Under the pieces are notes generated by a model. The model ran no database searches. It was not told where the DNA came from and worked only from the letters and a program-made list of their open reading frames with translations. DNA of 64,000 nt from Bin87 sp965220105. GTDB taxonomy: Bacteria > Chloroflexota > Dehalococcoidia > Lucifugimonadales > UBA3495. Positions 37,201 to 45,503 of this stretch are shown in pieces. Positions within the stretch are counted from its first letter, which is position 1; every line of letters starts with the position of its first letter. The position numbers and the translations under genes are program-made. The stretch covers positions 2,976,001 through 3,040,000 of the forward strand of contig OZ244811.1 of the NCBI GenBank assembly GCA_965220105.1, written 5' to 3'.

Positions 37201-37389
37201 ACCAGCAACGTCCAAGTGCACAAGTTCATGTGCGCCGGCACACTGGAGGAGCGGATAGATCTGATGATTGAGGCCAAGCAGGCCAACGCCGAACGGGTGG
37301 TTGGGACCGGCGAAGGCTGGCTGACCGAGCTGTCCAACGCCGAGTTGCGAGACGTCCTGAGCCTGAGCTCGGAAGCGGCCGTCGCCTGA
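34276..37389 (+). CDS. SNF2/Rad54-family DNA translocase (SNF2_assoc type)
   Basis: 1037 residues. N-terminal half (about 1-540): the bacterial SNF2-associated domain, ending with LKTPLVRLRGQWVELNASEI. C-terminal motor: RPYQQRGYSWLAFL, Walker A LADDMGLGKTVQTLA (about 583-597), VLDEAQNIKN (Walker B, about 686), LTGTPVENHVGDLWSVMQF, IFSQFAEMGGIL, and FHYDRWWNPAVENQ followed by DRAFRIGQ (motifs V and VI). Expected to use ATP to move along or remodel DNA-protein complexes. It is paired with a SWIM zinc-finger gene 49 bp downstream, a recurrent bacterial pair of unknown task, perhaps repair or defence. Confidence 0.93.
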   Translation: MIILHGGWQDGCILLWAEQSPDELRPEGTGDPAGNEHPYCADPGELVNVLASAVPGFRADSGEAVSATAWLPSRGGSPLPSSALVADPPRSRARPRLMPWSVPAYRVSPADAIPIFQAGEGQGMLTTGVGIGVDLAYWSRAVRFGAALVARQQFLPGTIHDADGARATWAPLFIGADAERLARLSQRMPASARALSGPDAGQPPDQPAATVLRTFVAAVADRLVRNGNGAPEVTAPKGRRKKLAFDSVHDAWLHGLKSVDGAVHGAPEELGQLRAQVGEWQRPIALTASAPFRVCFRLEEPPEPAGDEPDVAPTQRDGWYLRYLLQSHEDRSLLLPASAVWKTGGQRVRELERDGFNPREFLLASLGQASGICAGVADSLHRKRPAGRKLDAAMAYQFLTGESIALEEAGYGIILPAWWTRRGTKARPTIRANVKTPQMQGGGGVSLATMLELNLEVALGDQVMTARELEALAQLKTPLVRLRGQWVELNASEIRAALDFWSRKDEITLKDVIRLAVGAGETPGGLDVDGVAASGWVNDLLGQLTGRAEFQELETPEGFCGTLRPYQQRGYSWLAFLRRWGLGACLADDMGLGKTVQTLAAIQQDRREGVEGPALLVCPTSVLNNWRKEAARFTPDLPLMVHHGPGRRRDAEFIEAAHQHAIVVVSYGLLARDVRFMAEVPWRGIVLDEAQNIKNPATRQARAARSLGADYRVALTGTPVENHVGDLWSVMQFLNPGLLGTEGEFKRNYFIPIQAEGDEGAAQRLQRATGPFILRRLKTDRAIITDLPEKVETKEFCPLTREQATLYEAVLREAEQALEEAEGIGRRGAILGTLTKLKQVCNHPRQLLGDNSAIGGRSGKLARLQDMLEEIIAVGDRALIFSQFAEMGGILQRHIQDTFGKEALFLHGGVSRRQRDRMVERFQDTRNGPPVFILSLRAGGTGLNLTAANHVFHYDRWWNPAVENQATDRAFRIGQTSNVQVHKFMCAGTLEERIDLMIEAKQANAERVVGTGEGWLTELSNAELRDVLSLSSEAAVA

Positions 37390-37438
37390 AACCAGTGGGG
37401 ATAAACACCTTAGCCCGCGCATTACAGGACTGAACGCC

Positions 37439-38290
37439 ATGGTCTATTACGATTACGAGTACACCCGTCCCCGGGAAGCCAAGGGCGGCATCCGGGCGCA
37501 ATCAAAGCGGGGCGACTTCGGCGCCAGCTGGTGGGCCAAGCGCTGGGTGCAGGCGCTGGAGAACTTCAGCCTGGGGTCCAGGCTCGCCCGGGGCCGGTCC
37601 TACGCCCGCCGGGGGCAGGTGGTGTCCATCGATGTTGGGCCGGGGGAAGTGGCGGCCAGCGTCCAGGGCTCCCGAAAGCGGCCCTACCGGGTCAGCATCG
37701 GGGTTGCCACGCTGCAAGGCCCAGATTGGCAGAGGCTCCAGGCTGCCCTGGCCGAGCGGCCGGTATTCGCTGCCAGCCTGCTGGCGGGTCGGATGCCGGA
37801 GAACATCGAGGAGGTGTTCGTCGATGCCGGATTGTCCCTGTTTCCGGCGCGGGAAAGCGACCTGGAGACGGACTGCTCCTGTCCTGACTACGCCAACCCG
37901 TGCAAGCACATCGCAGCCGTGTACCTGCTGCTGGGGGAGGAATTCGACCGGGACCCGTTCCTCATTTTCAGGATGCGGGGCATCGAACGGGACGAGCTTT
38001 TAGGACCCGACCTGCGGAAGTCCATCGAGGCCAGCGCCTGGATGTCCCCGACGCTGGCGCCGGAGCCGCTGCCTGCCGACCCCGACGCGTTCTGGAGCCA
38101 ACCCGAATGGGACGACAATGACGACGACCTCATCGGGCCGGCCCGCGTGCCTGAGGAGACGGCTTCGCTGCCCAGGCAGTTGGGCCGCTTCCCGTTCTGG
38201 CAGGGTGGGGAAGAGTTCCTGCCGGCGCTGGAGGCCATCTACGCCCGGGCTTCGCAGGTTGGGTTGGACCTGTACCTCGGCGCGGAATGA
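37439..38290 (+). CDS. SWIM zinc-finger protein
   Basis: 283 residues. The N-terminal region (YYDYEYTRPREAKGGIRAQS, SWWAKRWVQALENFSLGSRL, GRSYARRGQVVSIDVGPGEV) is conserved in this family. The SWIM motif CSCPDYANPCKHIAAVYLLL (Cys146, Cys148, Cys155, His157) binds zinc and probably DNA or a partner protein. An acidic linker (WDDNDDD) and a C-terminal domain follow. It is in the same operon as the SNF2 translocase and is likely its accessory factor. Confidence 0.9.
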   Translation: MVYYDYEYTRPREAKGGIRAQSKRGDFGASWWAKRWVQALENFSLGSRLARGRSYARRGQVVSIDVGPGEVAASVQGSRKRPYRVSIGVATLQGPDWQRLQAALAERPVFAASLLAGRMPENIEEVFVDAGLSLFPARESDLETDCSCPDYANPCKHIAAVYLLLGEEFDRDPFLIFRMRGIERDELLGPDLRKSIEASAWMSPTLAPEPLPADPDAFWSQPEWDDNDDDLIGPARVPEETASLPRQLGRFPFWQGGEEFLPALEAIYARASQVGLDLYLGAE

Positions 38291-38482
38291 CCCGCGCTAT
38301 CGCCCAGCAGAGGCCTGGATGACTGCCCATCTGGACCGGCAAGGATAATCTTCGCTACCGGCAGGACTTATTGTCGTTAATCAGATGTACAACGCGGCAC
38401 TTGGCGGAAGTTCCAAGACCTGCCGATCACGCAGGCAAGGGCAGCGCCACCGGAACCTGAAACGGCAAAACTGGTGAAATAG

Positions 38483-39712
38483 TTGGCCCAAATTCTGGCC
38501 ATCGGACGCAAGCTCCAGACCTTCCGTGCGCTGCGGCACCGCGATTTCCGCTGGTTCTGGATCGGCGCCAACGCCCAGGCGTGGGCCAGGGGAATGCAGT
38601 TCCTCATCCTGGGCTGGTTGGTCTTGGAACTGACCGATTCCGCCTCCCGCATGGGTTTCATGATTTTCCTCTACGGGATGCCCACCCTGGGGTTCGTGCT
38701 GTTCGGAGGCATCTTCGCCGACCGGTTCGACCGGCGCGGACTGCTGATGTTGACCCAGGCCCTGGTGGGCCTCCTGGTCCTTGGACTGGCCGTGCTGGAG
38801 ACCGCCGGGCTGGTTGCCCTGTGGCACATCTACGCGGCGGCTTTCGTCCTCGGCGCCCTCCAAGCCATCAACACCCCGACCCGACTGGCCATCGTCCGCG
38901 ACTTGGTGGACCGCGACGACCTGATGAACGCCGTCGTCCTGAACTCGGCGGTAATGAACTCGGGACGGATCCTGGGTCCGGCACTGGCCGGAGGCGTCAT
39001 CGAACTGGCTGGAATAACCCCGGCGCTATACCTGGCCGCCGGCGGTTTTGGCGTTGGCACGGTAACGCTGCTCATGGTCCGGCGGGCGCCACTGCCGGCC
39101 CGGGATCCGCGCTCGACCATCCTGTCCGAACTGTGGGGCGGACTGCGGTATAGCTGGTCGAACCCGGTCACTTTCACCGTCATCGGCATTGGGTTCGCCT
39201 TCGGCTTCTTCGCCATGCCCTATGCCCAGTTGCTGCCCGCCTTCGCCAAACTGGTGCTGGACACCGGCGCCGGCGGAGCCGGGCTGCTGATGACCGGGGC
39301 GGGCATTGGGTCCCTGTCCGGCACGGTCATCATGGCGTCGTTGGGCAACACGCCCCACAAGAACCGCCTGCTGCTGGCCTGCATCTTCCTGTTCGGCATA
39401 TCCCTTTTCTTCCTGGCCTGGTCCCCTTGGTTCTGGCTGTCCTGGGCGATATTGTATCTGGTCGGGATGGGCAGCATCGTGCCAATGGGGACGACCGTGT
39501 TACAACTCTCCGTGCCAGCGGAGTTTCAGGGCAGAGTGATGAGCGTCTGGTACATTTCCGCCGCGTTCATGTTCATCGGCTCCTATCCCATGACGCTGGT
39601 TGCAGAGTACATAAGCTGGACCGCGGCCTTCTCGGGCGGAGCCGCTATTTACCTGACGGTCGCGTTCGTGCTGGGGGTCTGGCGACCGACACTGCGCCGC
39701 CTGCGGGTGTAG
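38483..39712 (+). CDS. MFS transporter (EntS/MFS_3-like)
   Basis: 409 residues, about 12 hydrophobic segments. After a short cytosolic start (LQTFRALRHRDFRWFWIGAN) come the MFS loop GGIFADRFDRRGLLM (between helices 2 and 3) and PTRLAIVRDLVDRDDLMNAV, typical of the exporter group that includes EntS. The TTG at 38483 is used as the start; there is no strong ribosome-binding site. The substrate is unknown. It is preceded by the SWIM gene and followed by a convergent amidohydrolase. Confidence 0.85.
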   Translation: MAQILAIGRKLQTFRALRHRDFRWFWIGANAQAWARGMQFLILGWLVLELTDSASRMGFMIFLYGMPTLGFVLFGGIFADRFDRRGLLMLTQALVGLLVLGLAVLETAGLVALWHIYAAAFVLGALQAINTPTRLAIVRDLVDRDDLMNAVVLNSAVMNSGRILGPALAGGVIELAGITPALYLAAGGFGVGTVTLLMVRRAPLPARDPRSTILSELWGGLRYSWSNPVTFTVIGIGFAFGFFAMPYAQLLPAFAKLVLDTGAGGAGLLMTGAGIGSLSGTVIMASLGNTPHKNRLLLACIFLFGISLFFLAWSPWFWLSWAILYLVGMGSIVPMGTTVLQLSVPAEFQGRVMSVWYISAAFMFIGSYPMTLVAEYISWTAAFSGGAAIYLTVAFVLGVWRPTLRRLRV

Positions 39713-39921
39713 CTCGGAGCGCGGTCCCCGGTTGCCCGTCGTAATGAACCGCCGCAACGACGAATACGACGCTCGGCGGCCTATAAACGACAGCAATTCG
39801 TGAATACGGGTCGTCTGCGAACGGTCGCCGGTGCGCCACTGGTCCCGCGTCAAGCATTCTTGCCGGTTTGGCGTTTATCATTTTCACCGGTTCCCACGAA
39901 TCATGGGCCGATGAGCCGTGG

Positions 39922-41079
39922 CTACGGCTCCCCGAAACATTTCACGGCGTTGTCCCACAGGATCTTCGGCAGCAGGTCTTTGTCCAGGGCAACCCAATCC
40001 AACACCAAGTCAACCGAGCTCGGAAACCGGGTCTCCGGGTGGGGGTAGTCGGAGCTGTACATCAGCAGATGGCTGCCCATCATGTCGGACACCATCCTGA
40101 CCATCTCCGGCCCTTCGTGAAGCACTATGGAGGCAAAGAACCTGCCGCCGGTCATATACTCGGTGACGGTGTGCTTCAACTCCGGCACGTAGCCCATGTA
40201 TTCCACCTGGTCCTGCATTCGGGCGGTCCAGAAGGGCAGCCAGCCGAACCCGGACTCCAGGATGGAGAACCGGATGGAAGGGTAGCGGTCCATGATTCCG
40301 GCCCCCACGAAAGAAGCCACCGCTCTCATGGCTCCCCATGGGTGGGAGGCGGTGCGGCCCAGGAAGGGGTTCTGCCAGAGGTCCCTGTACCCGGGATACC
40401 CGCCGGAAAACGAGTGATGGACTACGCACAAGCCCTCTTCCTCCACCGCGGCCCAGACCGGCTCCAGCGACGGGTGATCCAGCGGGAAGTCCAGGGGCAA
40501 GTTCAGCCAGATCCCCACGGCCCAGGATGACCTGCCCCAAGTTTTGATCTCCTGCACCGAGTCCTCGATGAACCTGGCGTCCAGGGTCAACAGGGCCTTG
40601 AGGCGGTGCGGTGAGGTCCCGCAGAAGTCGTTCAGGAACCGGTGGTTCGCCCGCATGAACTCGGCATCCACACCCGGATCGTCGTGGCCTCGGGGCACTC
40701 CGGGCACCATCAGTTGGACATCCACGCCCTCTTCGTCCATGTCCCTCAACCGGCTCTCGGCGACCCATTCGCCGTCGGCAGTGGGTAGCTTGGAACCCAT
40801 GAACTTCTGAGTCCGCCGTTCCGCGTTGGGCTGAGGAGCGGCTTCGCCAAGGGTTCGGGGTGCGTCCGATCCCCAACCGCCTCCGGAGCCACCCAGGTTA
40901 TAACGGTGGGAGTAGGGAGGCTCCAGAACGGCTCCCGCAGAGGTCCTTCTGATGGGCGTCTTGTATTTGTCCAACTCCGGCACGAGTGCCTTGACGGAGG
41001 AAGCCAGGTAGGGCTCAAGCTCTTCCGCCGAAGCGGTTACATGGGTATCTGAGTCGTACACCTTGAATCCGTTTCGCAT
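39922..41079 (-). CDS. Amidohydrolase-2-family metal-dependent hydrolase
   Basis: 385 residues from ATG 41079, chosen for GAGGAG 7 bp upstream over the longer frame. TIM-barrel signs: VYDSDTHVTASAEELEPYL (with the DxH metal ligands), DMDEEGVDVQLMVPGVP, WAAVEEEGLCVVHHSFSGG, RYPSIRFSILESGFGWLPFW and LLMYSSDYPHPETRFPSS (Asp of the last strand), ending DNAVKCFGEP. Members decarboxylate or hydrolyse aromatic and cyclic acids. The substrate is unknown. Confidence 0.88.
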   Translation of the reverse strand: MRNGFKVYDSDTHVTASAEELEPYLASSVKALVPELDKYKTPIRRTSAGAVLEPPYSHRYNLGGSGGGWGSDAPRTLGEAAPQPNAERRTQKFMGSKLPTADGEWVAESRLRDMDEEGVDVQLMVPGVPRGHDDPGVDAEFMRANHRFLNDFCGTSPHRLKALLTLDARFIEDSVQEIKTWGRSSWAVGIWLNLPLDFPLDHPSLEPVWAAVEEEGLCVVHHSFSGGYPGYRDLWQNPFLGRTASHPWGAMRAVASFVGAGIMDRYPSIRFSILESGFGWLPFWTARMQDQVEYMGYVPELKHTVTEYMTGGRFFASIVLHEGPEMVRMVSDMMGSHLLMYSSDYPHPETRFPSSVDLVLDWVALDKDLLPKILWDNAVKCFGEP

Positions 41080-41418
41080 AACCTTACTCCTCTTCCCATA
41101 CTTTGGACGAACGTAGTTTGACCGCATTCTAGCCGAAATACAGGAACAAAACGTGGGGTTTGTCCATCCTGTGATGCAGCGCGCATCTGGGTCGAGCCCG
41201 ATCCCAGGCTACGGTCATGTATATTATGAAAAACGGCAGACGGTACAGTTTCCCGGAACGTCGACAGCCGCAAACCGGCGATCGAGCCGCCCACTTGGTC
41301 CACTTTACCGCCGCGCCTTTCACAATTACAGCTGCAAGCCCCCCACGGCAGGTGAATCGGAGTCAGACAGGAAGCATCAGCCGCCTTTTTCTACATATAA
41401 GCGCACCGACCTAAATAA
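41080..41418. other. Intergenic with a shared repeat fragment
   Basis: Contains the 41-bp segment at 41274-41314 also found inverted at 55743-55784. Nothing else recognised. Confidence 0.4.
41274..41314 (+). repeat. 41-bp segment repeated in inverted orientation at 55743-55784
   Basis: Three differences plus one indel over about 41 bp, with similarity fading beyond. Probably a relic of one mobile element, of unknown type. Confidence 0.55.
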
Positions 41419-41634
41419 GCGCAACAAGCTAACGAAGACTACGCCGGCGGTATTTGGGCTTTGGTAGATGTCGACCTTTCCGAGCTTTCGGCCAAGCCGG
41501 TGCAGGTTAATATCGTCATGCCGGCGCCAATACTGGCTATGGTTGACGAAGTCGCCGGGCGGGAAGGAGAGTTGCGGGCGGCGATGCTCACCCGTGCAAT
41601 GCTTTGCTACGTGGAGCTGCTGGCGCTAGCGTAG
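41419..41634 (+). pseudogene. HicB-family antitoxin, C-terminal fragment
   Basis: The frame begins just after an in-frame TAA and reads QANEDYAGGIWALVDVDLSE, then VQVNIVMPAPILAMVDEVAG and AAMLTRAMLCYVELLALA. This matches HicB: the end of the RNase-H-like part plus the ribbon-helix-helix DNA-binding tail. No start codon and no HicA toxin is present. A toxin-antitoxin relic. Confidence 0.6.
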
Positions 41635-41727
41635 CCCGGATTGGACGCTAAAAAGGCCCAGCGGCATGATTCAGGGGCGCACATTGTGCGCCCCTGTAAT
41701 CTCATAATACGTGGGCGGTCGCGAAGG

Positions 41728-42318
41728 CTAACCGGCGCTGATGCCCAACTCGGTCTGCAAGTCTCGGATGGTCTCGGCGCGGCTGCGGGTGGGGACACGC
41801 TGGCGCATACCTATTGGCTCGTTCTCTATCTCCGGCACAACTTTGATGGCGACGAATACCGGGCCGGTATCCTGCATTATTTGCTCCACATTGGTGGCAA
41901 ACTCTTCCAGGTCGTCGAAGCTGTAGGCAGAGGAATAACCGGCTTCTTTGGCTACACCGGCGTAGTTAATCTCTTGCGCGTTGGGAACCGGCTGCCCTCC
42001 AGTGGTAGCGTAGCACTCATTGTCCAACAAAATGTGGCAGAAGTTTTTCGGCTGCTTGCCGGCGATAGTAGCCAGTATCCCCAGGTTCATCAGCAGCGCG
42101 CCTTCGGAATCGAACAGCACCACCTTTTCATCGGGCAGTCCCAAGGCCAGTCCCAGGGCCGCCGAAGTGGTCTGGCCCATTGCGCCTCCCAGGTTAATGT
42201 CCCGGTTCTCGTTGGTGCTGAATTCCCGCCAGTGCCGACCGGAAGTGCCGGTGGGAATCACGATGGCATCGCCCCGGTACTCTTGGAATACTCGGAATAC
42301 CTCTTCGGAATGAATCAT
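41728..42318 (-). CDS. TPP-dependent decarboxylase, beta (TPP-binding) subunit, sulfopyruvate/phosphonopyruvate type
   Basis: 196 residues from ATG 42318 with CGGAGG upstream. It holds the pyrophosphate-binding half of a thiamine enzyme: GGAMGQTTSAALGLALGLP and LFDSEGALLMNLGILATIAG, a variant of the GDG...N thiamine motif, then NECYATTGGQPVP. Small separate alpha/beta subunits of this form are known in sulfopyruvate decarboxylase (ComDE) and related phosphonopyruvate decarboxylases. It forms one operon with the alpha gene. The substrate is inferred, not proven. Confidence 0.8.
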   Translation of the reverse strand: MIHSEEVFRVFQEYRGDAIVIPTGTSGRHWREFSTNENRDINLGGAMGQTTSAALGLALGLPDEKVVLFDSEGALLMNLGILATIAGKQPKNFCHILLDNECYATTGGQPVPNAQEINYAGVAKEAGYSSAYSFDDLEEFATNVEQIMQDTGPVFVAIKVVPEIENEPIGMRQRVPTRSRAETIRDLQTELGISAG

Positions 42319-42434
42319 TCTTTGCCTCCGTTACGTGGATCTCTCTTGCTCCATACCCCGCCCAGCCCAGGATGACGTACCGCACGTGGTAGGGGCGCCG
42401 ACGGAGCAATAATTTTTGGCGAAGGGTTATCCGT

Positions 42435-42953
42435 CTAGCGGTTGAACCCGTGGTATTCGTCGCCCACCAGAATAGCAACTGGCCGCTTGGTGGTCCGGGC
42501 CTCCTCGAAGGCCACTGAGATGCGCGAACTGTCGGCATCCTGCTCCACCAGGTAGTAGTTGATGCGATAGGCGTTCAGGAACGGCTCGGTATAGCGGGCC
42601 ACCGAGTCGGTTATAACGCCGTGGCGGTTCCAGCCACGATAGCCCACCACCATTACCAGCGGGAACCCGGAGTCCAGGGCCATACCCCGGATGGAGTCGC
42701 CCGATTCCATCATGCCCGTGTTCTGAATCAGGCACACCGGGGTCTTGCCGCCGATTAGCAGCCCCAGGGCGATGGCGAAGGTCTCACCTTCCCGGGAGGC
42801 CGGGACGATTTCCAGCCAGGGCTCCTCCTTCATCAACTCGTACAGGTAGTTGGTCTCGCTGTCAGGAATCGTCACCACATGGGTGACACCGTTCTTCTGG
42901 AACTCCTCGATCAGAGTTTCCGGGCTCAGCACCGCTGCCTGCTGTTCAACCAT
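42435..42953 (-). CDS. TPP-dependent decarboxylase, alpha (pyrimidine-binding) subunit, sulfopyruvate/phosphonopyruvate type
   Basis: 172 residues from ATG 42953, chosen for GGGGAGG 6 bp upstream. It reads ETLIEEFQKNGVTHVVTIPD and PASREGETFAIALGLLIGGK (catalytic Glu of the PYR domain), then LIQNTGMMESGDSIRGMALD and VMVVGYRGWNRHGVITDS. It pairs with the beta subunit 117 bp downstream to form the active site across the interface. A strong promoter lies about 90 bp upstream. Decarboxylates a 2-keto acid to an aldehyde. Confidence 0.8.
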   Translation of the reverse strand: MVEQQAAVLSPETLIEEFQKNGVTHVVTIPDSETNYLYELMKEEPWLEIVPASREGETFAIALGLLIGGKTPVCLIQNTGMMESGDSIRGMALDSGFPLVMVVGYRGWNRHGVITDSVARYTEPFLNAYRINYYLVEQDADSSRISVAFEEARTTKRPVAILVGDEYHGFNR

Positions 42954-43040
42954 GAAAATCCTCCCCACGTATGCTGTGAACCTGGCAGTCACGGTTTCCG
43001 TTGCCTGGGCAAAGACCCGCTACTGCTGTGAATCCTGCCC

Positions 43041-43069
43041 ATTATAGTAACCCACACCGAGAGGGTCAA
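43041..43069 (-). promoter_or_regulatory. Near-consensus promoter of the TPP decarboxylase operon
   Basis: On the minus strand TTGACC (43064-43069), 17 bp, then a perfect TATAAT (43041-43046). The leader to the alpha-subunit ATG is about 80 nt, without an obvious riboswitch. Confidence 0.7.
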
Positions 43070-43163
43070 TTTTGGGATGCCAGGCGAGATAGTGAAAGGC
43101 CTTGTCGCCACGGATGTGATGTCGCCATGTTCCGACGCCGGCGGTTGACCGCTCATACCCGCA

Positions 43164-45503
43164 GTGTTAGCCTGCGTTTCATCCACGAAGCCAATTTTTT
43201 TAGCCAATCAGGGGGAGGGTCCAAACATCGCAGGAGCACTGAAACACATTCGGGTAATTGACTTCGGGCAGTATATTTCCGGGCCCCTGGCAGGAATGTT
43301 GCTGGCGGATCAGGGCGCCGACGTTATCCGGGTTGACCCGCCCGGCGGACCCCGCTGGAAGACCCCGGCCAACTCCACGTGGAACCGAGGCAAGCGGAGC
43401 ATCACCCTGGACCTCAAGCGGGCGGATGACTCGGCCATTGCCCGGTCCCTCATACAGAGCGCCGATGTGGTGGTCGAGAACTTCCGGCCCGGGACCATGG
43501 ACCGGTTGACGCTGGGACCCGAGGAAATGACTCGGGCCAACTCCCGCCTGGTTTACTGCTCCATTCCGGGATTTGCGTCGGACGATCCCAGGGCGGCCAT
43601 GCCGGCCTACGAAGGAGTCGTGGGAGCGGCGTCGGCCACCTTCCGCCCGCCCAACGCCGATAGCCCGCGTCCGGTCTACACGGCCATTCCCATCGCCTCG
43701 GTTTATGGGGCCTTTCAGTCGGTGGTGGCCATCGTCGTCGCCCTGAACGCCCGGGAGCGCGATGGCGTGGGGCAACGAATTGAAGTCCCCCTTTTTGACA
43801 GCATGTTCCAGTCCCTGGGGCGTTTCGGAGTGCGGGTGCACAACGCTCCGCCGGCGATTCCGACGCTGCAAGAGTTGTGGGGCGGCATCTTCCAGTGCAG
43901 CGACGGCCAGTACGTGCGATTCGGCGGCTCCGGCAACCAGAACTTCCGGCCATTCGTTGAAGCCGCCGGGATTACATCGTGGGATGACGAGGGGCTTACC
44001 GACTTCGACCGCCCCCTGGACGTCCCCCAATTCCGCGCCGAAGCCCAGCAGCGGATTCAGGACCTCTTCCTGACTCGTACTGCACAGGAATGGGAAGACC
44101 TGATCGCCGGGGCGGGCAGCGAGGGGGCGGTCTGCCGCACCAGCGCCGAGTGGTTTGACCATCCCCACGCCCGGGCCTCCCAGATGGTGGTGGAGGTTGA
44201 CGACCCCACCTACGGCAAGATGCTACAGCCGGGAATCAACGCCCGGCTGTCTTTGACACCGGGCAGGGTGCGCGGCCCGGCGCCCACGCTCGACCAGCAT
44301 CGGGGAGAAATTCTCGCGGAGTTGAGGCCACGCCCCGCTTCCGAGGCGCCGGCGCACCAGGACGCCATGAGTTCCGCCCTTGACGGGGTGAAGGTGCTGG
44401 ACCTGTGCATAATCCTGGCCGGCCCGACCATGGGCCGGACGCTGGCCGAGTACGGGGCCAATGTAATCAAGATAGATAACCCCAGCCGCGGCTCCACCGT
44501 GGCCCGCCATAACGACATCAACCGGGGCAAGCGCAGTATCCTGTTGGACCTGAAATCTGAAGAGGGGCGCGACGTTTTCTGGAAGTTGCTGGAGGATGCC
44601 GACGTGGTGGCCCAGAACTATCGCGCCGGCAGCCTGGAGAGGCTGGGCCTGGGATACGAAGAGGTGAGAAAGCGCAAGCCCGACATAATCTACGCTTCAT
44701 TGAACGCTTACGGGCACATCGGCCCCTGGGCGGAGCGCCCCGGTCACGAGGGGTTTGCCCAGGCCACTGCCGGGATGACCCGTCGCTTCGGCGGTGATGG
44801 TATGCCCGAGTCGCAGCCCAACCCGGTGAACGACTACGGCACGGGTTTTATGGGCGCCTACGGGGTGGCCCTGGCCCTGCTGCACCGGCAGCGCACCGGA
44901 GAGGGCCAGCACATAGACTCAGCCCTGGCCTACACGGCCATGACGCTGCAATCGCCCTTCATGCAGCTTTACGAGGGCAAGCAGTGGAACGAGACCAGCG
45001 GGCAGGACGCCCTGGGAACCGGCCCGTTGCATCGGGCCTACCAGGCCAGTGACGGCTGGTTCTTTATTGGAGCTCCGGCATTGGCCCTGGCAAGGTTGTC
45101 AGGCTTGGAGGGACTGTCCGGAATAGACTCCCTTCGGGGAGATGCCCTGGCGTCGTCGCTGGAAGAGCGGTTCCAGGGGAACAGCGTGGCGTTCTGGGTG
45201 GAGCGTCTGGCCGCTGCCGGTATCGGCGCGCAGCGGGTCGTCACCAACGTCAGGGAGCTGATGACCGACCCCTGGGTGGAGTCCGTGGGACTTAGCATTA
45301 CCCGGGAGCACGACGAGTTGGGAACGGTGACTACCTGCGGTCCCGCGCCGCGACTGTCGCGCACCCCGGTGCGCCCGGGCATACCCGCCCCCAAGCCTGG
45401 TTCCCACGCCCGGGAGATTCTGGAAGAACATGGCATGGGGAGCCGTTACCAAACCCTGCTGGATTCGGGAGTGATACTGACTGATGGTGTGGCGGCGGGG
45501 TAG
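43164..45503 (+). CDS. Fused double family-III CoA-transferase (CaiB/BaiF)
   Basis: 779 residues, two complete CaiB/BaiF domains. Domain 1 (about 25-400): HIRVIDFGQYISGPLAGMLL, RWKTPANSTWNRGKRSITLD, FRPGTMDRLTLG. Domain 2 (about 402-779, starting MSSALDGVKVLDLCII): NDINRGKRSILLDLKSEEGR and NDYGTGFMGAYGVALAL, with catalytic-type Asp557. In domain 1 the matching stretch is YTAIPIASVYGAFQ, without that Asp, so only domain 2 is likely to be catalytic. GTG 43164 is the only canonical start. However, GGGGGAGG sits 7-8 bp before ATC 43227, where homologues begin MAGAL. The family moves CoA between carboxylic acids. Confidence 0.88.
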   Translation: MLACVSSTKPIFLANQGEGPNIAGALKHIRVIDFGQYISGPLAGMLLADQGADVIRVDPPGGPRWKTPANSTWNRGKRSITLDLKRADDSAIARSLIQSADVVVENFRPGTMDRLTLGPEEMTRANSRLVYCSIPGFASDDPRAAMPAYEGVVGAASATFRPPNADSPRPVYTAIPIASVYGAFQSVVAIVVALNARERDGVGQRIEVPLFDSMFQSLGRFGVRVHNAPPAIPTLQELWGGIFQCSDGQYVRFGGSGNQNFRPFVEAAGITSWDDEGLTDFDRPLDVPQFRAEAQQRIQDLFLTRTAQEWEDLIAGAGSEGAVCRTSAEWFDHPHARASQMVVEVDDPTYGKMLQPGINARLSLTPGRVRGPAPTLDQHRGEILAELRPRPASEAPAHQDAMSSALDGVKVLDLCIILAGPTMGRTLAEYGANVIKIDNPSRGSTVARHNDINRGKRSILLDLKSEEGRDVFWKLLEDADVVAQNYRAGSLERLGLGYEEVRKRKPDIIYASLNAYGHIGPWAERPGHEGFAQATAGMTRRFGGDGMPESQPNPVNDYGTGFMGAYGVALALLHRQRTGEGQHIDSALAYTAMTLQSPFMQLYEGKQWNETSGQDALGTGPLHRAYQASDGWFFIGAPALALARLSGLEGLSGIDSLRGDALASSLEERFQGNSVAFWVERLAAAGIGAQRVVTNVRELMTDPWVESVGLSITREHDELGTVTTCGPAPRLSRTPVRPGIPAPKPGSHAREILEEHGMGSRYQTLLDSGVILTDGVAAG

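Noticed and set aside
35611..37440. 609-codon open frame on the minus strand
   Set aside because: Antisense shadow of the SNF2 motor domain.
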